Positions 6,081 through 14,314 of a stretch of DNA of 36,649 bases are shown here, piece by piece (within the stretch, counting starts at the first letter, position 1; each line of letters opens with the position of its first letter). The stretch lies in contig JAUYJM010000007.1 of assembly GCA_030689285.1 (NCBI GenBank), forward strand, positions 1-36,649, read 5' to 3'. The notes under the pieces are model-generated. The model searched no databases, was not told the origin of the DNA, and worked only from the letters and a program-made list of their open reading frames with translations. The DNA is from a bacterium (GTDB lineage Bacteria; Patescibacteriota; Minisyncoccia; Phycocordibacterales; GCA-002787175). A program made the translations under genes and the position numbers.

Positions 6081-6090
6081 CAATAATTAT

Positions 6091-6441
6091 ATGGTACGCG
6101 TAAAAAAGGGTGTCAACGCCCTGAAAACAAGAAGAAATATATTAAAGGCGGCCAAAGGCTACCGTTTCGGACGCTCAAAAAAGGAGAGGGCCGCTTATGA
6201 AGCACTCGCCCACGCCGGAAAGTACTCTTTCGCGCACAGAAGAGACAAAAAAAATGACTTTAGAAGACTCTGGAATGTTCAAATAAGCTCGTCTCTTAGG
6301 CCCCTGGGTTTCTCATACAGCAAATTTATCGGGATACTTAAAAGAAAAAAGATTGAACTTGATAGAAAGATTTTAGCGACGCTTGCCGAAACAAATCCAG
6401 AAACATTTAAGAGGGTGGTGAAGAAAACGGAAAAAATTTAG
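6091..6441 (+). CDS. rplT: 50S ribosomal protein L20
   Basis: L20 is an early-assembly 23S rRNA binder and, in well-studied bacteria, represses its own operon. The 116-residue protein matches the family over its full length: MVRVKKGVNALKTRRNILK, AKGYRFGRSKKERAAYEAL, RRDKKNDFRRLW and the IDRK-like ELDRKILATLAE near the C-terminus. No Shine-Dalgarno is visible; the bases before the ATG belong to the 93-base repeat element and an AT-rich spacer. Confidence 0.97.
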   Translation: MVRVKKGVNALKTRRNILKAAKGYRFGRSKKERAAYEALAHAGKYSFAHRRDKKNDFRRLWNVQISSSLRPLGFSYSKFIGILKRKKIELDRKILATLAETNPETFKRVVKKTEKI

Positions 6442-6455
6442 GGAGTTTTGAATGT

Positions 6456-6492
6456 AAAAAATCGTGTTCGTTTTATGCAAACGCGGTTTTTT
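6456..6492 (+). terminator. Terminator of the infC operon
   Basis: AAAAAATCGTGTT pairs with AACGCGGTTTTTT through 13 base pairs, two of them G-T. It lies 15 bases after the rplT stop and faces the minus-strand gene ending at 6509, so it may work in both directions. Confidence 0.75.
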
Positions 6493-6508
6493 ATGCTGAT
6501 AGAAAAAA

Positions 6509-7870
6509 TCAGAATTCTATCTCATACTTATCTCCCACTTTCGGCGCCACGGCTTCTACGCAGAGGTAGTCCCGAATCCTTTGAGCCAAAAACATTGATG
6601 CTTTTGGCTCGCCCATTGCTACGAAAACTTTTTTCAAGGTCTCTGCCGAATTGGATACAAATTCCAAAAGACCCTCACCGTCTTTGTGCGAAGAGTAGCC
6701 GTTTATTGTAACGATTTTCGCCCTGACCCTGACCTTTTTGTCCCCTATTTTTACCTCTTTTAAACCGTCCTGAATCTCTCTGCCCAAACTTCCTACGGCT
6801 TGATAGCCGACAAAAAGGATAGTAACGGAAGGATCGGGCAGAAGTCTTTCTTCATGCTTGACGATTCGCCCGCCGGAAGACATCCCTGAGCCGGCTATTA
6901 CAATCTTTGGCCCGCTTTGGGAAACTATTTCTCTGGATTCTATAGAGGATTCAGTCACCTTGAGCATAGGAAAAGAAAAAATATCGTCGCCTTCAGCTAA
7001 ATGCTTTTGGATATCATTATTTAAGTTTTTCGGCATTCTTCTGTAAATTTCGGTAACCTTTACTGCCAACGGCGAATCCAAAAAAACCTTTACGTCCTTT
7101 ATAGACCCACTTTCCACAAGGTCATTAAGTTTATGCAGTAGTATTTGGGTTTTTTCAATTGAAAACGAAGGGATGAGCAATGTTCCTTTTTTAGATATGA
7201 CATCTCTTATAACCCGTTCAAAGTTTTCCTCTCTTTCGCTCCTGTTCTCGTGATTCCTGTCTCCATATACGCTTTCCACCACCATATAGTCGGCTAAAGA
7301 GACTTTTTCGGTGTCATTTAAAAGAGGTGAGGGAGAATTTCCAAGGTCTCCGCTAAATACCATGCTCTTTCCATTTCTCTCCAAAATCACAATAGCCGAA
7401 CCTAAAATATGGCCCGCGTCTTTAAATATCGCGCGCAAATCAACCCCTGCGCCAAACCATTCCCTGTAATCGTAAGTGTCCCATAGAGCCAACGCGGCAA
7501 GAGCATCTTCCTTTGCGTAGAGAGGTTCTTTTTTCTCTCTTTCCATAATGGAGATGGCATCTTCAAACATAAAAGAAGCCATTGCCTTGGTTTCAGCGGT
7601 ACTTATAATCCTGCCCTTAAACCCGTCTCTAACAAGCTTTGGTACGCGCCCTATGTGGTCTATATGAGCATGAGTTATAAAACATATGTCTATGTCTGAC
7701 GGGTCATACGGGAATGGCTTTCTATTTTCATCTTCCGCAAAATTTTCACCCTGTATGAGCCCACAGTCCACTAAAATACGCTCCTTTCCCGTATCAAGCA
7801 GAAAATTTGAACCGGTAACCTTTCTGACACCGCCCCAAAAAACAATAGAGCTTTTAAAGTCACTTTTCAT
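6509..7870 (-). CDS. Beta-CASP metallo-beta-lactamase RNase-like protein
   Basis: This is a predicted zinc-dependent RNA-processing nuclease of the CPSF/Ysh1-like beta-CASP group, 453 residues. It has the metal site HAHIDH (67-72), DAGHILGSA (His ligand), FSGDLG (Asp ligand), a beta-CASP insertion with GTLLIPSFSIEKTQILL, then IAGSGMSSGGRI and a C-terminal GYSSHKD motif in place of the common SAHAD. The start at 7870 is preferred: it is preceded by GGAGGAG and overlaps the upstream stop by 11 bases, while the longer frame adds residues unrelated to the fold. It is co-transcribed with the membrane protein upstream. The exact RNA substrate is unknown. Confidence 0.9.
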   Translation of the reverse strand: MKSDFKSSIVFWGGVRKVTGSNFLLDTGKERILVDCGLIQGENFAEDENRKPFPYDPSDIDICFITHAHIDHIGRVPKLVRDGFKGRIISTAETKAMASFMFEDAISIMEREKKEPLYAKEDALAALALWDTYDYREWFGAGVDLRAIFKDAGHILGSAIVILERNGKSMVFSGDLGNSPSPLLNDTEKVSLADYMVVESVYGDRNHENRSEREENFERVIRDVISKKGTLLIPSFSIEKTQILLHKLNDLVESGSIKDVKVFLDSPLAVKVTEIYRRMPKNLNNDIQKHLAEGDDIFSFPMLKVTESSIESREIVSQSGPKIVIAGSGMSSGGRIVKHEERLLPDPSVTILFVGYQAVGSLGREIQDGLKEVKIGDKKVRVRAKIVTINGYSSHKDGEGLLEFVSNSAETLKKVFVAMGEPKASMFLAQRIRDYLCVEAVAPKVGDKYEIEF

Positions 7871-8309
7871 AAGTGTTTGTCTCCTCCGAAAACAATTTTG
7901 ACGCATCGACTCCACGGACTCTCTGCCATATTGAAAATGCCGACAAGCCGCCTAAAAGATCCAAAAAAAGGTCTTTTACGGTATCAAAGCTGTAGCTTAC
8001 AAAACGGTATTCTATGATGCCTATACTATATTCAAATATCTCCCAAACTACTCCCACAAAAGCGGTGCCGAAAATAACCAATTTGAACATCTTGTCTCCG
8101 CCTTCTTTGTCTCGTAAATCATCGTAAGAAAGAAATTTTTTACCAAAAAGAACAAAAACAAATCCGATAAGAAGTCCGCCGAAAAAATGCATGGGAATAT
8201 CCAGCCAAAAATAGCGCCAATACAAGAAGAACTCCAACGCCAAAACGTGCGCGGTGGCTACGGACAGGCTTGTCAAAAATATCCAAAATATGAGTTTTCT
8301 TTCTGACAT
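7860..8309 (-). CDS. YjdF/DUF2238-like integral membrane protein
   Basis: This 149-residue protein has about four membrane spans (roughly 8-30, 38-58, 74-95, 115-130). It shows family-like motifs: DIPMHFFGG in span two, WEIFEY after span three, and DTVKDLFLDLLGG before span four. These acidic and histidine residues resemble the YjdF family of uncharacterised bacterial membrane proteins. The 3' end overlaps the nuclease gene, implying translational coupling. Upstream lies the 6S RNA candidate and its terminator. Function is unknown. Confidence 0.7.
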   Translation of the reverse strand: MSERKLIFWIFLTSLSVATAHVLALEFFLYWRYFWLDIPMHFFGGLLIGFVFVLFGKKFLSYDDLRDKEGGDKMFKLVIFGTAFVGVVWEIFEYSIGIIEYRFVSYSFDTVKDLFLDLLGGLSAFSIWQRVRGVDASKLFSEETNTYEK

Positions 8310-8328
8310 GACATCCTATTAGTTCAAG

Positions 8329-8355
8329 AAAAACTCGCCCGACGAGGCGGACGAG
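8329..8355 (-). terminator. Terminator of the 6S RNA candidate
   Basis: On the minus strand, CTCGTCCG pairs with CGGGCGAG (one G-T) around a six-base loop, followed by TTTTT. It begins nine bases after the closing stem of the RNA. Confidence 0.75.
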
Positions 8356-8538
8356 CCTTTCTTAGGGTTACTTGAGAATATACCCTAAAAAAATTTAGGT
8401 GGGTGCCCTCAGCTTCACTTATCTGAAGACTTTTGGACGCACAGAGGGAAATTCCGCGCGTTCAAAAGTCCTCATCAAAGCGAAAACGATTTGGGCTCCC
8501 TAAAAAAGAGGTATAGAGTTTTTATCACAAGTAACCCT
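8329..8538 (-). ncRNA. ssrS: 6S RNA candidate
   Basis: 6S RNA mimics an open promoter and sequesters housekeeping RNA polymerase. Here an RNA starting near 8538 has 5' AGGGTTACTTG pairing exactly with CAAGTAACCCT (8374-8364). Inside, TATACC pairs with GGTATA, and GGGAGCCC pairs with GGGCACCC (one mismatch). Then comes an open bubble whose 3' strand carries a small hairpin, CTTCA/TGAAG. An apical stem GACTTTTG/CAAAAGTC closes the structure. The closed length is about 175 bases, typical for 6S, with a strong promoter before it and a terminator after it. The class is assigned from architecture alone, because 6S primary sequence is poorly conserved. Confidence 0.65.
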
Positions 8539-8544
8539 GTATAT

Positions 8545-8574
8545 ATTATAACTCTCAATCGCTCTGAAATGCAA
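8545..8574 (-). promoter_or_regulatory. Promoter of the 6S RNA candidate
   Basis: On the minus strand, TTGCAT (8574-8569) and TATAAT (8550-8545) are separated by 18 bases. Transcription would begin near 8538-8539, at the AGGG that opens the closing stem. No start codon with a plausible frame follows. Confidence 0.72.
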
Positions 8575-8691
8575 CAACAACGCGAAGGTTAGTTGTAACT
8601 TTATATGCCGATGCGCCGTAATGCAAAATATTCAAACGAATACGACAGAAATTTTTATGGAAATGAGGAGGGGGCACGCCAAGACTGCAAA

Positions 8692-9294
8692 TCATTCCAA
8701 GATTCCGTCAATATTTACATCATAAAGTATGGATTCCTGAACCAAGCGGTAATTTATGATTTCTTCCGGTTTAAACCAGTGAGCGATTTCGTCTTCCGCT
8801 TCTTTTACCGACCCTGAAGCGTGAATCAAATTTCTGACGGCGCGGCTGTCTGAATCGGCCATAGCGTAAGAATCCAATACAAAATCCCCCCTAATCGTAC
8901 CCACATCGGAAGAACGGGGTTCCGTGCCTCCCGTCATCTTTCTTATAAGTTCCACCGCGTGAGCTCCTTGCCATACCATAGCGACCACAGGTCCGCTTGT
9001 CATATACTTTTTAAGACTTTCAATGACTCTGTCGCCGACCTCAATCGGGTCCAAAGATGGCGGTTTTTGGCCTTTTTTCTGATAGCTTTCTATGGCTTTC
9101 TCGCCCACCAGACGTTTCCAATTCGGGTCTATAGAATAATGCGCTTCTATGTGCTCGGGTGTCGGCACAAGCATTTTTATGGCTACAAGTTTTAACCCAA
9201 GTCTCTCGTAACGCTTGACAATCTCTCCCGTAAGAGTTCGTTGGATGCCGTCCGGCTTTATTACAACCAGAGTTTTTTCGTGTCTAAAATGCAT
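8692..9294 (-). CDS. ndk: Nucleoside-diphosphate kinase
   Basis: This enzyme transfers a phosphate between nucleoside tri- and diphosphates through a phosphohistidine. Hallmarks are TLVVIKPDGIQR (8-19), YMTSGPVVAMVW (97-108), GTIRGDF (132-138) and the active-site His158 in NLIHASGS, where bacteria usually have HGSDS or HASDS. At 200 residues it is about 50 longer than typical bacterial Ndk. The extra length lies mainly between residues 54 and 92, plus a DSYAMADSDSRA segment before the active site, a layout also seen in some archaeal-type enzymes. It follows map by 75 bases on the same strand. Confidence 0.93.
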   Translation of the reverse strand: MHFRHEKTLVVIKPDGIQRTLTGEIVKRYERLGLKLVAIKMLVPTPEHIEAHYSIDPNWKRLVGEKAIESYQKKGQKPPSLDPIEVGDRVIESLKKYMTSGPVVAMVWQGAHAVELIRKMTGGTEPRSSDVGTIRGDFVLDSYAMADSDSRAVRNLIHASGSVKEAEDEIAHWFKPEEIINYRLVQESILYDVNIDGILE

Positions 9295-9369
9295 GCGGTA
9301 AGTATAAAGTCAAAGGTAAAAAGTGTAAAGCGAAAAAATCAGTGTCTGCCCGTGTAGAGACGGAAACTT

Positions 9370-10182
9370 TTAGACGCCTAAAAATGGCGTTAAAATTTCC
9401 GGTCCCTTGCTTGTAATAGCTATCGTTTGTTCAAAATGGGCCGCGATAGCACCGTCTTTCGTTCTATAAGTGAAACCGTCCTCGTCCAAACAGACGTCTC
9501 CCTTCCCCAAAGTAAACATCGGTTCTATTGCCAATACCATACCAGGTAAGAGCCTCTCCCCTTTTCCAGATTGCCCGTAATTTGGCACAAACGGCTCTTC
9601 GTGGACTTTGTACCCCACGCCGTGACCGGCCAGGTCTCTGACGATTCCGAATCCAAACGGTTTTACGAAATTTTCTATTGCCGCCCCTATATCTCCAACC
9701 GTATTACCCGGCCTTGCCTCTTTTATTCCTTGAGCGAGCGCATCTCTCGTAACTTTAATCAACTCAATCTTTTTATCCTCGTCTGGCTGTCTTTTTTTGT
9801 TTGTTATTTCGCGGTCATAGGTCACTAAAACCGTCACCGCCATATCGGTAATCATTCCCCTATGACAGAGACCGCAGTCCAGAGACACAACGTCCCCTTC
9901 CGCTAGGACAATCTCCTTTTCGTTGGGAATTCCATGCACTACGGCATCATTTACAGACACGCAAACGCTTGCCGGAAAAGCCCGCGCGGCGCCATTCGGT
10001 TTATAGTTTAAAAAAGCTCCTTCATCGCCCAAATTTTTTATTTTTTCCTCCGCTATGCGGTTTAGACTGTTCGCCGAGACTTTGGAAACGGCGGCAACCG
10101 AAAGGTCTCGTAAGAGTTCGGCCAGTCGCGATCCTCCTTCCCGCAAGATATCTATTTCTTTTTCCGTTTTCAAGCGTATCAT
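9370..10182 (-). CDS. map: Methionine aminopeptidase, type I
   Basis: This enzyme removes the initiator methionine from new proteins. The 270-residue protein shows the dimetal ligands in order: D102 (SLDCG), D113 (ITDMA), H187 (AGHGVG), E220 (AIEPMF) and E251 (HFEQTI), with the conserved H83 in VVHGIP. A lysine-rich insertion at about 124-138 is not part of the core. The start overlaps the adk stop by four bases (ATGA), so the two are translationally coupled in the usual secY-adk-map order. Confidence 0.96.
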   Translation of the reverse strand: MIRLKTEKEIDILREGGSRLAELLRDLSVAAVSKVSANSLNRIAEEKIKNLGDEGAFLNYKPNGAARAFPASVCVSVNDAVVHGIPNEKEIVLAEGDVVSLDCGLCHRGMITDMAVTVLVTYDREITNKKRQPDEDKKIELIKVTRDALAQGIKEARPGNTVGDIGAAIENFVKPFGFGIVRDLAGHGVGYKVHEEPFVPNYGQSGKGERLLPGMVLAIEPMFTLGKGDVCLDEDGFTYRTKDGAIAAHFEQTIAITSKGPEILTPFLGV

Positions 10183-10793
10183 CTTAGAGAATTTGAGTAC
10201 GCTTTTATCTTGCCCACTATATCCTCATGCACTTTCTCAACCGTCTGTTCGCCGTTTATTTCAAAAAAAACCATACTTTTGTTTTGATTTTCTTCAAAAT
10301 AGGCGATAGCAGGCACCACATTTTGATAGTACCAATCCAAACGCCTGTTTATGGAACTTTCGGTGTCATCCTCTCGCCCCCTTTCCGTAAGTCTTTTGAA
10401 AGACCATTCACGATTCACGTTTATGAAAATCACAAAAATCGGCTTGAATCTGTAAAATTCTAAAGCGTTGGCGAGAATCGGCGCTTCCGCCACTCGTCTG
10501 GAAAGCCCGTCCGCAATCAAATTTTCTTCCCCTGTAAAATTGTCTATTATAAACGACGACCAAATCCAAATCGGAAAAAATTCTGGAAAAAGGCCGCCAT
10601 GTTCCAAAACTTCTCTTGTTAATTTATTTGTGTACCCGTCTTTTTCGTTAAATTTTCTGGCCAATCCGCCTGTCTCTATGTAAATGGATTTCCTACCGGA
10701 GTTTTTTTCCAAATACTCCTTTATTAAGTTTGCTTGAGTACCTTTACCGGAACCGGATGGTCCGAAAAATAAAAAAGCGGATGGTGATTCCAT
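10179..10793 (-). CDS. adk: Adenylate kinase
   Basis: This enzyme interconverts ATP, AMP and ADP. The 204-residue protein has the P-loop FGPSGSGKGTQ (10-20), an AMP-binding region with TGGLAR (41-46), DGLSRR (95-100) and the GREDDTESSINRRLDWY segment (139-155), which supplies the arginines of the lid. The zinc or long lid domain is reduced. The ATG at 10793 is favoured; a TTG at 10826 would add eleven residues before the fold. It is divergent from the standard family, but position between secY and map supports the call. It overlaps map by four bases. Confidence 0.9.
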   Translation of the reverse strand: MESPSAFLFFGPSGSGKGTQANLIKEYLEKNSGRKSIYIETGGLARKFNEKDGYTNKLTREVLEHGGLFPEFFPIWIWSSFIIDNFTGEENLIADGLSRRVAEAPILANALEFYRFKPIFVIFINVNREWSFKRLTERGREDDTESSINRRLDWYYQNVVPAIAYFEENQNKSMVFFEINGEQTVEKVHEDIVGKIKAYSNSLR

Positions 10794-10845
10794 AAAATAA
10801 AGATAGGTGTTTTTAAAGTTGCTCAATTATAACTTAAATCTGCCT

Positions 10846-12123
10846 TTAATACTCCCTCATTGAAACCTGCGCGTCTATCTTCTTTACGAGGTCAGTGACC
10901 ACAGAAACCGCTATAAGAAGCGCTGTGCCGCCTATCGCGAGAGTGGCGTTACCGGTTACCCCTTGCATAATAAGAGGTAAAACAGCTATAGCGCCGAGAA
11001 AAAGCGCCCCTACCAAAGTTATTCTAGTGAGCACTTGAGAAACATATTTCGCCGTAGTCTGGCCGGGACGCACCCCGGGAATGAAAGCGCCGTTTTTTTG
11101 CAAATTTGTGGACAAAGCATCGGGGTCAAAGGTGATGGCGGTGTAGAAATAAGTGAAGAAAAATACCAAAATAAAATAAAGAGACGAATAAAACCACGGG
11201 TTCTGAAGCACCGATAGCGCGACCGAAGAGACTGCAGACACTATGTCGTTTGGTATCCGAGACAGGAAGTTTATAACCATCTGTGGAAAAAATAGGATTG
11301 AAAGAGCGAATATTATGGGTATAACTCCCGCTTGATTGACTCTAAGCGGCAGATAAGTGGATATGCCCCCATAGACCTTCATACCGCGCACTCTTTTCGC
11401 GTAAGTTACGGGAATGGGTCTCTCGGCTTCAGTTACAATCACGACCCCTAGAACTATGAGGCAGGCAAGAAAAAGAAAACCTAAGAAAATCGGTATCTGA
11501 GACGGGTCGGCCGACAACTGATAAAAAAGCTGCGTGGCGGAACTCGGAATACTGGCGACGATTCCGGCAAAGATTATGAGCGAGACTCCGTTACCGATGC
11601 CAAACTCGCTTATAAGCTCTCCCAGCCACATCAGTAAAATAGAACCCGCCATTATTACCAGTATGTTTGTTATAACCTGTATAGGTAAAAGGTTACCTAC
11701 CACACCCTGACTCTGAAGCAAGGTCAGAAAAGCGAATCCTTGAATAAGGGCCAGAGGAACAGTCAAAAGTCTTGAGTATTGGCTGAACTTTCTCCTGCCC
11801 GCCTCGCCTTCTTCGTGATAAAGGGCTTTGAGCTTGGGCGACATCATAGTAAGAAGCTGCATTATGATAGACGCTGTAATATAGGGCCCCACCCCGAGCA
11901 TAACCAAAGAAAAATTTGAAAGTCCGCCGCCGGAAAATACGTTAAAAAGACCCAAAAGTTGGTTTCCCGCCAAAAATTCGTCTAGCCGGCCTTGGTCAAT
12001 GCCGGGAATGGGGATTGAAGCAAGAAATCTGAAAATAGCCAGCACCGCGAGCACGAAAAAGATTTTTCGGCGAAGACCGCGGTCATTGAAAAGCAAAGTG
12101 ATTTTTTGTCCAAAGTCGCTCAT
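10846..12123 (-). CDS. secY: Protein translocase subunit SecY
   Basis: SecY forms the membrane pore of the Sec translocon. The 425-residue protein has about ten membrane spans and family motifs: FLASIPIPGID near the first span with the GLFNVFSGGGLSNFS plug region, LGVGPYITASIIMQLL, LLMWLGELISEFGIGNGVSLIIFAGIV, and the cytoplasmic ERPIPVTYAKR loop. The C-terminus VTDLVKKIDAQVSMREY is typical. It starts six bases after rplO and is followed by adk after 52 bases. Confidence 0.97.
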   Translation of the reverse strand: MSDFGQKITLLFNDRGLRRKIFFVLAVLAIFRFLASIPIPGIDQGRLDEFLAGNQLLGLFNVFSGGGLSNFSLVMLGVGPYITASIIMQLLTMMSPKLKALYHEEGEAGRRKFSQYSRLLTVPLALIQGFAFLTLLQSQGVVGNLLPIQVITNILVIMAGSILLMWLGELISEFGIGNGVSLIIFAGIVASIPSSATQLFYQLSADPSQIPIFLGFLFLACLIVLGVVIVTEAERPIPVTYAKRVRGMKVYGGISTYLPLRVNQAGVIPIIFALSILFFPQMVINFLSRIPNDIVSAVSSVALSVLQNPWFYSSLYFILVFFFTYFYTAITFDPDALSTNLQKNGAFIPGVRPGQTTAKYVSQVLTRITLVGALFLGAIAVLPLIMQGVTGNATLAIGGTALLIAVSVVTDLVKKIDAQVSMREY

Positions 12124-12129
12124 AATTTT

Positions 12130-12573
12130 TTACAGAGATACGGTGCCCCCGGCCGCTTCTATTTTTTCCTTAGCAGAAACTGAAACCGCGCAATTGACTA
12201 CCGAAAGTTTCTTTGTAATAGTCCCTTCTCCCAAAATTTTAACGGAAAATTTAGAGTCTTTGCCTCCGGACAAAACTTTTTTCCTCGCAAGTTCTTGCGG
12301 ACTGACCTTTTCTCCGTCAGAAAAATGCTTTTCTAAAACTTCCAAGTTTACCACCAAGGGCTTTATTTTGAAGCTTTTAAACATGTTTTTGCCTCGACCG
12401 CGCATTTTGGGAAGCTTTTTTATAAAATCGCGAAATTCCGGCCTGATTTTTCTTCCAGCCCTGGCTTTTTGCCCCTTGGTACCGCGCCCGGAGGTTTTAC
12501 CGCGCTTGCCGCCGCGTCCGACTTGCGTGGACTTTTTGTTTGGGTGTTTTCTTTTTAGGTTGTTTATTTGCAT
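12130..12573 (-). CDS. rplO: 50S ribosomal protein L15
   Basis: The 147 residues show the L15 N-terminal pattern of basic glycine-rich sequence (KKSTQVGRGGKRGKTSGRGTKGQKARAG, shown here in parts: VGRGGKRGKTSGRGTKGQKA) and the C-terminal fold with KILGEGTITKKLSV and AKEKIEAAGG. It follows rpsE directly with a 44-base gap. The rpmD (L30) gene normally found between S5 and L15 is absent, as in CPR bacteria. Confidence 0.96.
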   Translation of the reverse strand: MQINNLKRKHPNKKSTQVGRGGKRGKTSGRGTKGQKARAGRKIRPEFRDFIKKLPKMRGRGKNMFKSFKIKPLVVNLEVLEKHFSDGEKVSPQELARKKVLSGGKDSKFSVKILGEGTITKKLSVVNCAVSVSAKEKIEAAGGTVSL

Positions 12574-12617
12574 AGAAGATATGACTTTTTTAAGTCTCTG
12601 TTCTCAAAATTTATATA

Positions 12618-13232
12618 CTATTTACTCTCTTGTATCAAAACACTAGTCTCTCCGGACGATTCAGTCAAAGCTTTCGGTGCGCGGGATTTAAGCGAGAGCA
12701 AAGTGAGGGCTTTAACGGTTGCCTGCGCGATATTCAACTTGTTCTTGCTTCCAGAAAACACTTTGCCAACCACATCCCTTAAACCAGCAAGCGAAAGTAC
12801 GTCTCTAACGGCGCTTCCGGCCACAAGACCCTTTCCGGGTGAAGGCATAAGCGCGATGCGAGCGCTTGAATATTTTACGGCAATCTCATGAGGTATTGAA
12901 CCTGACTTAGTGGGACTCGCTGAAATCATATTTTTCTTGGCATTTTTTATCGCTTTCTCTATAGCTAAAGAGGTGTCTCCGGCCTTGCCAGTACCGACAC
13001 CGACCCTACCTTTTTTGTCTCCTATAACTATAGCCACACTGAAGCTGAATCTTCTTCCTCCTGCGGCCACTCTTGTTACGCGTCTTATAGCCAGAATCTT
13101 TTGAGCGAATTCAGGCCTTCTGTCTTCACGGACAGGACGCCTTCTTGTGTTTTTGGTAAATTCGCGGCTACCGGATGTATTTGGCCCTCTGCCTTGTTTT
13201 TGTTGCGGTTGAGATTGTTTCAATTTGTCCAT
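12618..13232 (-). CDS. rpsE: 30S ribosomal protein S5
   Basis: S5 contributes to decoding accuracy. The 204-residue protein carries the S5 double-stranded RNA-binding domain (QKILAIRRVTRVAAGGRRFS, then VVIGDKKGRVGVGTGKA, seen as VAIVIGDKKGRVGVGTGKA) and the C-terminal domain (APGKGLVAGSAVRDVL-type, read as PSPGKGLVAGSAVRDVL). An N-terminal extension of about 45 Gln- and Arg-rich residues precedes the fold. It starts five bases before the rplR stop region. Confidence 0.96.
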   Translation of the reverse strand: MDKLKQSQPQQKQGRGPNTSGSREFTKNTRRRPVREDRRPEFAQKILAIRRVTRVAAGGRRFSFSVAIVIGDKKGRVGVGTGKAGDTSLAIEKAIKNAKKNMISASPTKSGSIPHEIAVKYSSARIALMPSPGKGLVAGSAVRDVLSLAGLRDVVGKVFSGSKNKLNIAQATVKALTLLSLKSRAPKALTESSGETSVLIQESK

Positions 13233-13237
13233 AAGAT

Positions 13238-13579
13238 TTAAAAAATTAACCCCCCCTTTCTCGCTCCGTCCGCGAAAGATTTTACAGCCCCAGCGTACAA
13301 GTAGCCAGCCCTGTCAAAAACAACGCTTTTTATGCCTTTTTCTTTGGCCCGCTTGGCAATTACACTGCCGGCGGCCTCTGCCTTTTCAACCCTAGTTCCA
13401 TTTTTCTCTCCGCGAGTGGAAATTGAAACCAGAGTACTGCCGGAACTGTCATCTATTATTTGGCCTGAAATGTAACGATTGGAACGAAAAACCGAAAGGC
13501 GAGGACGGTTGGCCGTACCTTTTACCTTTGCGCGAATGCGCTTGTGTCTGGTTATTCTATTGTCGGAATTAGATTTCAT
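13238..13579 (-). CDS. rplR: 50S ribosomal protein L18
   Basis: L18 binds 5S rRNA. The protein (113 residues from the ATG at 13579; a TTG one codon earlier is possible) has RHKRIRAKVKGTANRPRLS, VFRSNRYISGQIIDD and the C-terminal VVFDRAGYLYAGAVKSFAD. Length is normal. The gap upstream to rplF is filled by a palindromic repeat element, so the gene is not tightly coupled to L6. Confidence 0.96.
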   Translation of the reverse strand: MKSNSDNRITRHKRIRAKVKGTANRPRLSVFRSNRYISGQIIDDSSGSTLVSISTRGEKNGTRVEKAEAAGSVIAKRAKEKGIKSVVFDRAGYLYAGAVKSFADGARKGGLIF

Positions 13580-13582
13580 CAA

Positions 13583-13679
13583 ATTAGTTCTTCAAGTTCA
13601 TAAAGTTTAAAGTTTATAAAGTATTTGTCTCTTTGGCCTTACCTGATGAACTTTACAAACTTGACAGACTTTTAACTCT
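13583..13679. repeat. Palindromic intergenic element B1 (rplF-rplR)
   Basis: The left arm is built of degenerate AAGTTYATAAAGTTT words, the centre reads AAAGTATTTGTCTCTTTGGCCTTACCTGATG, split here as AAAGTATTTGTCTC and TTTGGCCTTACCTGATG, and the right arm reads GAACTTTACAAACTTGACAG. The arms are roughly complementary, so the mRNA would fold into a long imperfect hairpin. It fills the whole gap between the two genes and resembles B2 and B3. Confidence 0.75.
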
Positions 13680-14213
13680 TTATGCTGTTTTCTTTCCTTC
13701 CTTCCTTCTGACCACCTCGTCTTCGTATCTCATACCTTTTCCCTTATAAGGTTCAGGTTTCTTTTTGTCGCGCAGTCTTGCGGCAAACTGCCCCACTTGC
13801 TCTTTGTCAATTCCCGAAACAGTGATTAAGCTTTTTTCCACTACAACAGCGATTCCTTCCGGAATCGCGACAGACACGGGATGAGAAAATCCAAGTTGCA
13901 TCACAATGTCTTTACCTTTCACTTCAGCCCTGAAGCCAACGCCTTCCAATATCAGTTTTTTTTCGTAAGGAGTCACTACCCCTTTTATCATATTTTGAAT
14001 ATGAGACGAATAAGTGCCCCAAAGCATCTTGGAAAACACAGTCTCCTCTTTCGGCTTCAAGACAATTCCTTCAGGAGTCTTCTCTATTGAAATGAGAGGT
14101 AAAAAATTTCTGGTTAAAACTCCTTTGGGCCCCTTCACCGCAAAAGAACCGTCAGTGAGAGTAACCTCGGTTTGCGCTGGTATGGGTATTATTTTTTTGC
14201 CGATTCGCGACAT
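13680..14213 (-). CDS. rplF: 50S ribosomal protein L6
   Basis: L6 lies near the GTPase-associated centre of the large subunit. The 177-residue protein starts MSRIGKKIIPIPA and has the two L6 repeats; the second carries the RNA-binding pattern LEGVGFRAEVKG and SGIDKEQVGQFAARLRDKKK, ending in PEPYKGKGMRYEDEVVRRKEG. Length is normal. Palindromic elements B1 and B2 lie on either side of it. Confidence 0.97.
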   Translation of the reverse strand: MSRIGKKIIPIPAQTEVTLTDGSFAVKGPKGVLTRNFLPLISIEKTPEGIVLKPKEETVFSKMLWGTYSSHIQNMIKGVVTPYEKKLILEGVGFRAEVKGKDIVMQLGFSHPVSVAIPEGIAVVVEKSLITVSGIDKEQVGQFAARLRDKKKPEPYKGKGMRYEDEVVRRKEGKKTA

Positions 14214-14314
14214 AAATAAGTTTATAAAGTTATAAAGTTTAAAAGTTTATAAAGTATTCGGCTCTTTGGTTTTGCTTGATGAACTTTATGAACTTGATAA
14301 ACTTTCTAATCTCT
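14214..14314. repeat. Palindromic intergenic element B2 (rpsH-rplF)
   Basis: It has the same design as B1: AAGTTTATAAAGTT words on the left, a centre AAAGTATTCGGCTCTTTGG, and the right arm GATGAACTTTATGAACTTG followed by ATAAACTTTC. The arms are complementary enough for a long hairpin. It occupies the whole 101-base gap between rpsH and rplF. Confidence 0.75.

Noticed and set aside
8329..8538. RNase P RNA or SRP RNA
   Set aside because: The conserved RNase P core blocks and the SRP GGAAGCAGC-type loop are absent, and the fold is a single long interrupted hairpin as in 6S RNA.
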